Below, one piece after another: positions 54,372 to 64,000 of a stretch of DNA of 64,000 bases. This DNA comes from Zarea fungicola. Lineage: Eukaryota > Ascomycota > Sordariomycetes > Hypocreales > Cordycipitaceae. The position numbers and the translations under genes were made by a program. Positions within the stretch are counted from its first letter, which is position 1. Every line of letters starts with the position of its first letter. The stretch is taken from NCBI GenBank assembly GCA_900169235.1, contig FWCC01000144.1:699-64698 (forward strand), in the 5' to 3' direction. The notes beneath the pieces are model-generated. The model worked only from the letters and a program-made list of their open reading frames with translations, did not search any database and was not told the DNA's origin.

Positions 54372-55946
54372 CTAGTCACTGCCGTGAAACAGTGCTCCTT
54401 TGGTACGCCGTACCAGTTCTGCCCACATTGCGTCCCGATCCTCTCTTGTTCGCTTCACGGCATCCTTGTTCTCTTCTGCTCTGCGCAGCAGATACTTCAT
54501 ACACTCGCCCGTAGTGCCCCAGGCCATGTACTTGTAGACTGGAAGAAATGTATGCGCTTCTTCCGTACGAGCCGCTGCCCTGTCTTGGAGCGCAGCGGGC
54601 CTGTTCATCTCCACCAGCTCGCAGCTAATCTCATCCGCCATCCCTTGCAGCTGGGCAAAGAGAATTTCCGATCGCGCGCGGCCAGACGTGTAGATGGAAT
54701 AAGCCCTCCTCACCGACGTCGCGTTGTGCGTAGCAAACATGATGCTCGCCGGGGGGTATGCACCGCTGCCCGCGACGGTCGCGTTCCATTCGCGCGTCAG
54801 CACACTGGCCGCGGCCGAGTCGTAGCACGCATCCGTATCGTCTTTGGTGTCGTGCAGTCGCTCGGCAGGATCCGAGTGGAGGTAGGCGCCGCGGACCAGC
54901 TTGACACCAAGCGTGAATTCTCCTTCTCGGGCCTCTCTGAGGTGGGAGGCGAGCACCGCGGGCGCTGTCTTTTTGTAGGCCTGGTACGTGCCGAATATCA
55001 TGGCTTTCCCGGGTACCGTGTTGTACTTCTTGGCGACGTGCATCGTCCACCTGTCAATGGTGTCCTGCAGCGCATCTTGCTCCCCGTCAATCAGAACGCG
55101 CACGCCACGCTCACGAGCAAGCGCGCATATTCGGTCGATTGAGTCGGCCAGGTACGGGCCTGGCATAGACCCTTGCAACAGCTGTTCATGGGCGAGACTG
55201 CCCGCACCAGTAAATCTGAGAAGAAAAAATACGGTTAGCTTGGTCTCCCTCAGGATGTATTAATTTACAGCGCGGTGGTAAATTTACTTCAAAGCAACAA
55301 AATCGCCAGCAGTGACAAGTCTCACAGTCTCGAGGGAATTCTTGAGCCATTCAGAAATTTCTCGGTCGGCGTTCTGTGACACGGTTTCCGTCGACGAGCC
55401 CTGGCCATGTTCAGGAGACTCTTTGGCGTACGCCAGGATGGTACCAGTAAAGCCAATACTTTTACCCTGCGCGACAGTTTTCGCAACCTTGTCGGCATCC
55501 TTGCCGGCGCAAAACTGCTTGTAAATAGACTGGTACAATACGTATCGCAACAGCCTGTTGTGGTCTGGGTCGAGCAGCTTGACCTTTGTATGCGCCAAGA
55601 TGCGAAGCAGGCAGAGCGATCCTGCGAGGAGCTTTGGCGATGAAGACACTGTACTTGTAAATAGTGAGCGTAAAATCATTGCTAGCGGCAGCACTGATAG
55701 CGGATGGTGTTTGTTTCCCTGTCGAGGCTGGTTCGCAGTGTCATGGCTTGTCGGCGGCTGCTCTGTCCATTTGGGCGACGAGGTCTTTCTTTTTGGTGAA
55801 ATGTGGCTGAAATACCGCGCGTTCTGAGATGGTCGAATGTTTGTTCGGTTGCCACATGTATCGAGCCCAATCTGTTGCCAAAATGGTGTCAAATTCATGG
55901 CAGCTCGTCGCGTATGATTACGAGCAAGAGGTAGAGTGCTGTTCAT
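54372..55946 (-). CDS. Proline dehydrogenase (mitochondrial)
   Basis: Two exons: 55946-55288 and 55215-54372, with a 72-bp intron; 500 residues. The N-terminus lacks acidic residues and is rich in Arg/Thr/Ser/Asn, fitting a mitochondrial presequence; an internal Met at residue 17 is another possible start. The PRODH barrel is recognisable: GFTGTILAYAKES, VRLVTAGDFVALKFTGAGS, GVRVLIDGEQDAL, TLGVKLVRGAYLHSD, IMFATHNATSV, LFAQLQGMADEIS and VYKYMAWGTTGECMKYLLRR, with the RR pair that binds the proline carboxylate. It oxidises L-proline to pyrroline-5-carboxylate, passing electrons from FAD to the respiratory chain. Usually induced by proline; no regulatory site was identified. Confidence 0.94.
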
Positions 55947-57994
55947 GTTGAACGACTGCTCCGTCTACTTGTAGGCTGTTGTTGCGTAAGTGGAAGCTCT
56001 ACCCTCGTCAAGTGTAGTCGATATTATTCTCATATATTCATGATCAATTATTCTCAGTTCTGAGTGAATCAATTCTGGTAAATCGTTCGCGTGGCACGCA
56101 GTAGCGGCTATTTGAGGGCCTTGATCCCACAGCCGGCCTGTCTGGTCAAGCATGACGCCATCATGACAGCTACCTGGGTCACAGAGGCAAAAGAGACAAT
56201 CGAGGACCTTGCTGAGGAGATTTGGCTATTAATAAGAGTTTGGACTCCTAAATAAACTCTTCAGTCAGATGATTCATGTTAATACACGTTTCACAAGAGA
56301 ATGAAAGGAAGTAAGAAAAAAAAGCGGCATGGTTGTTCACATAGTAAGGTCTTATCATACGCCATTATAGTCTTAAGACTAGCAAATCAGACTCGACGCG
56401 CTTAGCCTTACTTAACAATGGAATGCGAAATGAGAAGTAAAGATAGTAATGAGGATAGTATTATACTCAAAATGAGTTAAAGGATTTGAATCATGTTTCC
56501 CCCTTCAGAAGACAAAATTTTGGTAGGGTTTAGGGTAGGTCCAACAGCTCCTAGCTATCAACAAACATGGCAAGCAAATTTCCCTTTCAGTTCGACGCCA
56601 TTTATCAAAGTAGAATCCAATTTCATTGCTAAAACTCTAAATTATCCATTATTTATCGGCTTGGAGCAACAGTCCTTGTGTGGGCAATAGAATGTAGTTC
56701 ATCATTCGCCATATGACAAACTCATCCATGCAGTATCACGATTCGGCGCCGGGTAGCACCAAGCCGCGCCACTGCCGAAGAACGATGGGCTTACTCCGTA
56801 CTCCATAGAGAAGCGCTATTCCTTTAAGATGGCTTGCAGATATCGTCACAGAGAGTCAGGGAAAGCCAATACACCATTATCCTATTTGGTCAACACGGCC
56901 CGATACGGCTCTCACGCCGCCGCTCATGACACTGCAGAAAAGCAATCCAACTACTGACATGATCATCCACACACGCATGCGCAGGCAGCCACATGCCAGC
57001 CTCGCGCCCACTTGCCGCTGTCTATTGAGCGAATCCACAGTGATCCCAGCAGCCATGCCGTCGTGGGAGAGCATCCCGCTGGTTGCTGAGAACACTTTGC
57101 CCCCAACCATTGTACTGTGATTATTACAAGAAGAGAATTTGGCTCCGGTTGAAGCAGTTAATATGCCGGCGACGGATGACTAAATCCACCTCGGCACGGA
57201 CGCATGGCCGGGCTGCATTTGGCAAAAATCGCAACGTGCGAGGCCATTTCCGAACCCACAATAACCAAAACCCAGACCCTGTTTTGGTCCTTTTAAAGCC
57301 ATTTTCGCAGTAGCCATTGCGGAGGGCACCTTTAAATGGGCAAGGCAGAAATGGGGTCACACACAGAGACACAGATCCCTTACTCTGTTGCCGCCCATCA
57401 GGCACCTGACGCCTCTTCCCAAAGACAACAGACTAATAAACGACGCAACTCCAGCTGCGCTCGGCTTGCACACTAGATCAAGACAATCATCCCTGGACCT
57501 GTACGTCCATTACTACTCTGGTACATCAAGTGCCGGTCCTGCCCCACTCGGGCTGTCTCTCCGGCTTCCAACACTCTTCCAATCCACCGACTTTCCACGG
57601 CGTGTAGATTCGTTTCTTCCCATCATTGTTCTTGACTCGTTCCGTAGCTACGGTACCCCGCTGCTGATCCTGCACAGCGTACGGGCAGAACCAGTCCTGA
57701 CGCGCTATCATTGAAAAGCAAGCAGGTACGTTCTCCCCGCAGACCAAGGAAACAGCGCCGTACGAGGAAAGCTTCTCTTGCCATCAAACAATTATGCCAA
57801 GATTGCTTAACTACGGGTGCTTGATTGGGACCTATGAATGAGCTACTGATCCTCTGGTGTAATTCTTCCGGCAAAAAAAGAAAAAACACATTTTTTTGCC
57901 CAAGGCGCTTCGACTGCATACACTGACTGGAATGATACAAGCTGACACTAAAAAGTAGTCTTGTCGCATAAAACGATTGCCCAAAAAAAAAAAA
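55947..57994. other. Intergenic between divergent genes
   Basis: Upstream region of the proline dehydrogenase gene (minus) and the LaeA-like gene (plus). Short ORFs have no domains. A run of 13 A at 57983-57995 abuts the ATG of the methyltransferase. Confidence 0.4.
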
Positions 57995-59415
57995 ATGGCG
58001 AGCAAAGGTAGACAGCCAAGCAAAGAGAAAATCGAAGTGCAGCGCCGTGGAAGCAATGACGACAAGTCCTCTGGCGGCGAGGAAGCTTCACCAACGCAGC
58101 AGCAGGATTCACCACATGCGACGAGCCAGGATGGCACCAACCAGGGCCTGCTCCACGGCGACGCAGACATTGAGCCGGGCGGGAGCGACGAGGACGGCGA
58201 GTTTGCGGCGACGGACTACGACGCCGACTCCGTGCTCGACGACCGCTCCGACTCCACGTCGCTGCGGTCCAGCATCCTGGAGCACGCCTACGTCAACGGG
58301 CGCCGCTACCACCGCTACCGCCATGGTCGCTATCCGATACCGAATGACGAGGCGGAGCAGAACCGCGAGGACATGCTCCATACCATGATGATGGAGTCTA
58401 CCGATGGCCGTTTATTCTATGCGCCGATCGGGCCGAACCCGCAGAAAGTGATTGATTTGGGGACGGGCACCGGCCTCTGGGCAATTGAATGTAGGCAGGC
58501 CAACTCACTGCCAAGCCTTGAGTGAGACACTAATAGATGTAACACGCAGTCGGTGATCGGTATCCCAGTGCTGAAGTTACTGGCCTTGATCTAAGTCCGA
58601 TTCAACCCGCTTGGGTGCCTCCAAATGTCAAGTATGCTTACGAGGAATAAGAAAAAAGCAATCAGAAGTAGTGCGGATTTAACAAATTGGATAGGTTCCT
58701 GGTCGACGACGTCGAAGCTGAGTGGTTAAACGGCGACGACTTTGATTTTGTGCACCTACGGAATATGATTCCTATTCTGAAATCGCCCGTGGAATTATTA
58801 AAACAAATATATGAGTTAGTGAAACCACATTTAATTGTTTTTTTTATCTTATTTAAAAGACTTATATCTGACAAATTGGTCAGCAATTTAAAACCAGGAG
58901 GGTGGGTAGAGCTACAAGACGTCGACGGCAGAGTCCACACAGACGACGACAGCGTCCCGGCAGACTGGCCGCTCAAGCGGCTCACCGATTTATTGGTCGA
59001 CGCCTTTGCCCAGTTTGGCACGAATGCGAGCGCGGCCGAGTTTGGTCGCCAGTACCTGGAAGAAGCCGGGTTCGTCAACATACAGCACAACTACATCAAG
59101 CTGCCCTATGGGACATGGCCAAAGGACAAGTATGAATCCTACAAACCTCAAAAAAACAATGCGGTATTCTATAATTTCTGCAGCTATGCTAATGTTATTA
59201 TTTCCAGATTAATGCGCCTGGTCGGCATGTACTATCGGACTGCCTGTGAAGACTTTTTGCCCGCCGTGGGAGCCATTCACTTTCCGAGGATGGGCTGGCA
59301 GCAGGCCGAGATGGAAGTCTTCTTTGCAGAGGTGCGTCTGTCTATGCGTGATCCTGCCGTCCACGCCTATGGCAAAATGCACTTTTGGAGCGGCCAAAAG
59401 CCTCTTGACTTCTGA
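57995..59415 (+). CDS. LaeA-like (TAM domain) methyltransferase
   Basis: Five exons: 57995-58490, 58550-58631, 58695-58814, 58884-59129 and 59208-59415; 383 residues. An acidic, low-complexity N-terminus of about 85 residues precedes [20 protein letters not shown], the usual lead-in of this family. The SAM site is [20 protein letters not shown], with [17 protein letters not shown] next. Later blocks are [43 protein letters not shown] and [17 protein letters not shown]. Such proteins are relatives of LaeA, a nuclear regulator of secondary metabolism, but most paralogues have unknown substrates. The third intron (58815-58883) is AT-rich and was accepted because its ends are GT-AG and it joins the YDNLKPGGW motif. 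Confidence 0.9.
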
Positions 59416-59735
59416 GTCGTATACGTTACATGACAACATACATATAATCTGCGGTTAGCGTTTCTTGGGAGAAGGGGGAAGGCTATCGGTGACTACTGCC
59501 ACCGAGGTCCAGCTCATATCCCTCTTGCTGCTCTGCTTTGTTTACATATATACCCTCATTTAAAGCATTTAATACTGTAATACAATACAAGCGAATAAAT
59601 ACTATTCTGTTACAAATCACCTTCTCAATGAACGTGGTAAGTAGAATTGAATAAATCCGATAAAAAGATGGATTTTCTTCTCCTAAATGAACATTTATAT
59701 ACATACACAGCTGCCTTTCATTGCCCTTCAATAAT
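59416..59735. other. Convergent intergenic region
   Basis: Between the stop codons of the LaeA-like gene and ESF1. AT-rich; probable polyadenylation regions of both (AATAAA at about 59650). Confidence 0.4.
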
Positions 59736-61964
59736 CTACCGCTTCGACTTGGTCTTTTTGACTTTTCTGCTTTCCCCGCTCGGATGCGTGGTAGCCCAGT
59801 CCGCCGCTCTCCTCTTCCGTCGGCCTTCCTCGAGAATCTTCTGCATACCCTCCGAGCCCGTGAATTTAGGATTGGAAGGATCAATCGCAAACTCATGGCT
59901 ATCAAACACAGCCTTGAAACGCTCATCCCCAACATCCATCTCAAAGTCCCGCTGTAGTGCGCCGCTGCGCTCAGCCGACGCGACCGCTGCGGCGGACGCC
60001 TTCTTACTCTTGCCCTTGCTCTTGGCCTTTTTGCGCTCCTGCTTCTCCGCGCGCAGAATCTCATTCATGTCAAAGTGATCCAGGTGCTCCGCTGCGGCGT
60101 TGTTGGGATCCGCGCTGTCCTCGGCCATGACCTTGCTGAGGAGCGCGCGCTCCTTGGCGTCGGCGGCTTCAGTAGCGAGGCGGGCCTCGCGCTTCTTGAG
60201 GCGCTCGGCCTTGCGGATGGAAGACTTGGACACCTTTTCGGGGGCTTCGGAGCTGAAGAAGGGGTCGTCGAAGCCCATATCCTCCTCGGCATCATCGTCA
60301 TCATCATCCTTGCCGTCAAAGGTCATGGTGGCGCCATCCCCCTCCTCATTCTCCGCATCGCTGCCAGCAGCGGCGCCATCGACGTCCTCACCGTTGGCTG
60401 CGCGGCGGGCGCGCGCCTTTTCACGCTTTCGCTCTTTGCGCTCGCGCTCCTTGCGCTTGTACTTTTCAATCGTCGTCTCCTCCTCGTCCTCGGCGGGGGC
60501 CTTGGCTTTGCCTTCGGAGAGGGCTGGCGTGAATGTGATTTGCATCTCGCCGACGGGGCCGCCCTTTGCCGCCTTGGGCGCAGGCTGGTCGCCGAGACCC
60601 AGTGCGGCGCGCATCTTTTGTCGCGCAAGCTCCTTCTTCGAGAGCTTGGGCTGGTTCTTGGTCTCTACCTCTGCATCCTCATCCTGATCCTCCTCGTCTT
60701 CATTATTGCCACCAAAGGTAGCAACCTGGTTGCCCTCCTCCTCATCAGAACCATCGGTGTCGCTGGCAAGGTATGCGCGGAGATCATTCTCCTCGAGATC
60801 AGCGCGACTGCCCGTAAACGCACGCTTGATAGAGTCCTTGCGCGTCGATTCCTCTGGATTCAGATCCCAGGTCAGCTTGACCTTGGAGCTCTGCAGCGCC
60901 GACGTGACAAACTCGACCGGTTTATACGAGTCTGGCAGGCGCGTGCATTCGTCGCGGGGCTCATCGTCAAACTCGACATCGTCGGGGATGAAGCGCAGGT
61001 CGATGAAATTCGATGATGACTGGTACTCGGTGCCGTCGGTCGCCTCATAAATCTGCTGCGCAATTTTCTCGTCGGAGCACTCCATGACGGCATAGTAGTA
61101 GCGGAGGCGGTCGAGCTGGTACCGGCGCAGGGCGTCGCTGTCAAAGTCCTGGTCGTCGCCCTCCTGGATGAGCTTGTTCTTGATGCGCTCGTCCTCTTCG
61201 TCGCTGTCCTCGGCCTCGTCCTCGCTGTCGGATTCGTCCTTGGTTTCCTTGAAGAGCGCCTTGGGCGGGCCCTCGAGCTCTTCCTGCTGCATGCGCTCTT
61301 TGCCAAACTCACTGGGGTAGACGGAGACTTTGATTACGCGCCCGGGGCTGTCGCCGACGAAGCTGGTAAAGAGGGCAAACAGGTTGGTCGAGTTGACGTG
61401 GTCCCAGTCGAGGTTGACAATGGCTATGCGTTTGGAGATTTCGCCGACTTCGACGTCTGCTGATTCATCCTGCAGTCTTTGCATGTCGCCCTCGGTCGCA
61501 AGCTCTGCACCACCATCTTCATCATCCGAGTCGTCATCGTCCGACTCGTCTTCAGACGAGGAAAAGCCACCACCTCGAGCAGGGTCATAGTTGGCCTTTT
61601 GCTCTTTCTCATTCATGGCGCGCAGTTCCCGCTGGACCAAATCGTCGTCGTCAATCTCAATCTCGGCCTCATCGTCGTCCTCGCCATCCTCTTCCTCCTC
61701 TTTATCATCGTCCTCGGCGTCGTAGAGGCGCTGCAGGGCCTTTTTCTTGGAATCGGACTTGAGCTTGCGGCCATATCGGTCGACTTGCGCGGTGGCAGTA
61801 AATTCGTCATCGTCGAGCATGCCCGCGAATCGCTGGTCGAGCTTCGTCTTGGCATGCTTCTTGGAGGGTAGCCGGAATCGCGGGTCAGTCTGGAAGCTGC
61901 TGAATCGGGCATCGGCGATGGGTTGGGCGGGGGCGGCCCCTTTCTTCTTGTCGGATTTTTTCAT
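59736..61964 (-). CDS. ESF1: Pre-rRNA processing protein Esf1
   Basis: A single exon, 742 residues from the ATG at 61964 (MKKSDKKKG). An upstream in-frame extension to 62108 is 5' leader-like and is rejected. The core opens with DARFSSFQTDPRFRLPSKKH, then long Asp/Glu tracts, an RRM-like segment (KRIAIVNLDWDHVNSTNLFA, VIKVSVYPSEFGKERM) and RYYYAVMECSD. The C-terminus holds the NUC153 motif (ERFKAVFDSHEFAIDPSNP) before a basic tail (KVKKTKSKR). Esf1 is a nucleolar factor of the small-subunit processome needed for early 18S rRNA cleavage. The length, acidic tracts and order of domains match the yeast protein. It is divergent from the MOSC gene with an 842-bp gap. Confidence 0.93.
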   Translation of the reverse strand: MKKSDKKKGAAPAQPIADARFSSFQTDPRFRLPSKKHAKTKLDQRFAGMLDDDEFTATAQVDRYGRKLKSDSKKKALQRLYDAEDDDKEEEEDGEDDDEAEIEIDDDDLVQRELRAMNEKEQKANYDPARGGGFSSSEDESDDDDSDDEDGGAELATEGDMQRLQDESADVEVGEISKRIAIVNLDWDHVNSTNLFALFTSFVGDSPGRVIKVSVYPSEFGKERMQQEELEGPPKALFKETKDESDSEDEAEDSDEEDERIKNKLIQEGDDQDFDSDALRRYQLDRLRYYYAVMECSDEKIAQQIYEATDGTEYQSSSNFIDLRFIPDDVEFDDEPRDECTRLPDSYKPVEFVTSALQSSKVKLTWDLNPEESTRKDSIKRAFTGSRADLEENDLRAYLASDTDGSDEEEGNQVATFGGNNEDEEDQDEDAEVETKNQPKLSKKELARQKMRAALGLGDQPAPKAAKGGPVGEMQITFTPALSEGKAKAPAEDEEETTIEKYKRKERERKERKREKARARRAANGEDVDGAAAGSDAENEEGDGATMTFDGKDDDDDDAEEDMGFDDPFFSSEAPEKVSKSSIRKAERLKKREARLATEAADAKERALLSKVMAEDSADPNNAAAEHLDHFDMNEILRAEKQERKKAKSKGKSKKASAAAVASAERSGALQRDFEMDVGDERFKAVFDSHEFAIDPSNPKFTGSEGMQKILEEGRRKRRAADWATTHPSGESRKVKKTKSKR

Positions 61965-62806
61965 CTTGCTAGCTTCTGCTCGGATGCGCAGAATACAATC
62001 AATACAATCACAATGAGAGGCGGCTTGCAGAATCCGAAGCGGTGGATGGTTTTGCTGCAGAAAGTTGCTGGCCCAACTTTTTTTTTGGCGGTGACGGTTT
62101 TCTGCCATCGTGGCGGGGCAGTGGCGCGCACGATTTTATGCACGATTTTATGCAAACAAATACACTTCAGTGCATAAAGGGTCGAGCTGTACCACATTCT
62201 GACTCCTCTCAATACAATAAATATATATTCAGGCGACTTGAAGGTCTGTTTCATTTGGTGGATTTTTTGAAGTCCTTTTTTTTACAATCTGGCTCCCAAG
62301 ATTATGCGGTTCAAGTTTGAATAAAGAATCTCCGCAATCAGTGGAGGATTTATACGAGGCCAATTGGCAAAATTCAGTATTCGAAAGTTCACACACATAC
62401 AAGTATGCCTGTCTTGTGGCCGAAAGAATTAAGATTGCAGATTAGGTTGACAAAAGGTTGATGTGCTGCTGTAGATACGTTGCTCGGTACTAATACGCCC
62501 GGTCTGTCGCTGTGACAGTTGGGTGGAATTACGCAGAGGATATTCTTTTCTAGCTGCATTTATTCAAATAAAAGTCGTCTGAAACAGCTGTGCGTGCTTT
62601 GACTCATTGTTGCGCCGTTTTCTCTTGCTAACCGAGTTGGCTCATCGCCTTTGTACCGCAGCCGAATATCGGCCAGGCCAATGACTGATCCGAATTATAC
62701 GGTACCAGCGCGTTTTCAAACCATTCCTTCCAACTCGTCTTTCCCAACCAAACAATCCCTCTCGAGTCGATCCACAGCAGCAGCGAGCACGGGAGGCGAA
62801 ATAAAA
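61965..62806. other. Divergent promoter region of ESF1 and the MOSC gene
   Basis: A tandem ACGATTTTATGC/ACGATTTTATGC duplication lies at 62129-62152. No gene seen, apart from the in-frame upstream extension of the MOSC ORF (ATG at 62681). Confidence 0.45.
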
Positions 62807-63499
62807 ATGTCGCTACTTATACTTACAAGTCTCATCCTGGGCTTGGCCATCGCCGTCTTGTTCAAATCGGCCGGTAGACGCACCGCTGCCAAGGTTCCAT
62901 TGCGAACCACTGTCGGTCGCGTCCGGGCCGTCTGCAAGTCACAACAACATGTCTTCTCCAAGGATCCTATTCCCGCCATTAATCTCATCAAAGGCCTTGG
63001 AGTGGAAGGAGACTGCCACCTCGGGCGGACGGTGCAGCATCGATCCCGCCTGCACATCCGCCCTGTGCCTGCGAACCTGCGACAAGTCCACCTCATTCAC
63101 TCCGAGCTCTTTGACCAGCTCTCCCTCCCAACGTCCCCGGAAGACAAAGCACACATCATCAACCCTGGAGATCTGGGCGAGAATATAACCACAGAGGGCG
63201 TTGATTTGCTGAGCCTCGGTGAGGGGACGAAGCTTCACTTTTTCAACGACGACGCCGACAGTGGCCGGGAGGAAGACCATCCCGTCGTCCGCATCACTGG
63301 CCTGCGGAACCCGTGCCCACAGATTCAGAAATTTCAGTCCGGCTTGCAGGAGAAGTGTCTTGTGCGAGATGAGCAGCGCAACGTTGTGGCGAGAAAGGCC
63401 GGCGTTATGTCCGTGGTTGAGGTCGGCGGGTGCGTGATGACCGGCGCGAGAATCGTTGTTGAGCGGCCCGCGGTGCATGTCCCGCTTCTTTGTGTGTGA
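62807..63499 (+). CDS. Membrane-anchored MOSC domain protein
   Basis: A single exon, 230 residues from the ATG at 62807 (AAAATGT). An in-frame ATG at 62681 would add 42 Ser/Thr-rich residues. The N-terminal helix LLILTSLILGLAIAVLF suggests a membrane anchor or presequence. The MOSC domain follows: VEGDCHLGRTVQHRSR, HLIHSELFDQL, NPGDLGENITTEGVDL, and the conserved Cys in RITGLRNPCPQIQKFQ, the candidate molybdenum-cofactor ligand. MOSC proteins of this YiiM-like type may transfer sulfur or reduce N-hydroxylated compounds with the molybdenum cofactor. The substrate is unknown. It looks complete. Confidence 0.88.
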   Translation: MSLLILTSLILGLAIAVLFKSAGRRTAAKVPLRTTVGRVRAVCKSQQHVFSKDPIPAINLIKGLGVEGDCHLGRTVQHRSRLHIRPVPANLRQVHLIHSELFDQLSLPTSPEDKAHIINPGDLGENITTEGVDLLSLGEGTKLHFFNDDADSGREEDHPVVRITGLRNPCPQIQKFQSGLQEKCLVRDEQRNVVARKAGVMSVVEVGGCVMTGARIVVERPAVHVPLLCV

Positions 63500-64000
63500 T
63501 GGACATGAATCATGCCATGAATGATACATTTGACATGTTTCATAAAGTAGTGATTTAAAATCCATAGTTCAAGCTAAGCCAGTAGCGAGTGCTCGCCCCG
63601 TGCCCCTGTCCTGTGGGGTGAGCGCTGGTGCGATGGAGGTATCATTGCCATTCCTAGCATCTGTCTAATTGCTAGCTAATTTAGTAAAAGGGATCATTTA
63701 TGATCCAAAGTACTGAAATGCCCAATAATAGAATTGCTAGCCTGCTGGTGCCCGGGGTCACTTGATAGGGCACCCAATAGAGGACTTGGATTGGCTCTTA
63801 TCAGCCTGGTTACATATAGAAAACAGGCTGATTAACAGTCAGAAACACACGAAAGAGGGATTCTGTGGCATCATCCCCGTACAACTGAGAGGCGCCCGTA
63901 TGTGGATTAGCCGCCCTCTTTTTGAAGGTGGCTACGCGGCAACCAAGCTCAAAGCGTTGGGACAGGTCCGAGTCGTGGCATTTCACTCCATTGATCAGAG
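63500..64000. other. Window end, no gene seen
   Basis: No domain-bearing ORF. A gene may begin beyond the window. Confidence 0.4.

Noticed and set aside
60075..61016. 313-codon plus-strand ORF opposite ESF1
   Set aside because: Antisense shadow of Asp/Glu/Lys codons that reads as artificial Leu/Val runs.
61965..62108. 48-residue N-terminal extension of ESF1
   Set aside because: The family starts at MKKSDKK; the extension has no conserved feature and lies in the leader.
1..64000. Classical secondary-metabolite cluster
   Set aside because: No PKS, NRPS, terpene synthase, DMATS, P450 or UstYa-type gene could be recognised, despite a Zn2Cys6 factor, a LaeA-like protein, an MFS transporter and methyltransferases.

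Overview
The window is nuclear DNA of a filamentous ascomycete (Pezizomycotina). I infer Hypocreales or a close Sordariomycete from gene content, without a database search. Genes have short GT-AG introns of about 45-120 bp with CTAAC-like branch sites and single or few exons. Families include Lag1-type ceramide synthase, RTA1, a Zn2Cys6 regulator, a seven-helix RGS protein, a LaeA-like methyltransferase, a LysM/chitin-binding protein, and a protein related to the C-terminal half of fungal subgroup C chitinases. No tRNA, rRNA or CRISPR was found. Splice sites were deduced by hand; in every multi-exon model given at moderate or high confidence, the exon lengths add up to a complete reading frame.

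Layout. 0-1.5 kb: AT-rich repeat relics with a fold-back hairpin. 1.5-10 kb: serine carboxypeptidase, 25S rRNA methyltransferase (Bmt6-like), ceramide synthase, LysM/CBM18 protein, glutathione transferase. 10-24 kb: an accessory stretch with a coiled-coil pseudogene, two F-box-type genes, a TPR protein, an RTA1 membrane protein, an inactivated type B carboxylesterase, and an unlisted 76-residue secreted cysteine-rich protein. 24-28 kb: gene-free, with repeat relics. 28-31 kb: a large secreted protein ending in three tandem cysteine-rich units. 33-36 kb: MFS transporter and secreted acid phosphatase, convergent. 38-43 kb: a secreted protein of 12-residue Tyr/Asp/Gly repeats, a degraded ORF, an aldo-keto reductase and a methyltransferase. 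44-64 kb: mostly housekeeping or regulatory genes: a type I ER membrane protein, EXPERA protein, Zn2Cys6 factor, RGS protein, proline dehydrogenase, LaeA-like methyltransferase, ESF1 and a MOSC protein.

How the genes fit together. The right part (44-64 kb) looks like conserved chromosome core. The left and middle parts mix secreted, cell-surface and chitin-related genes with pseudogenes and repeats, as in a lineage-specific region. No complete classical secondary-metabolite cluster (PKS, NRPS, terpene synthase) is present. The most novel-looking items are the hidden 76-residue cysteine-rich secreted protein (23.7-24.1 kb), the YTGY-repeat secreted protein with a reductase and methyltransferase downstream, and the tandem-repeat protein at 27.9-30.7 kb, where only the first repeat unit carries introns.
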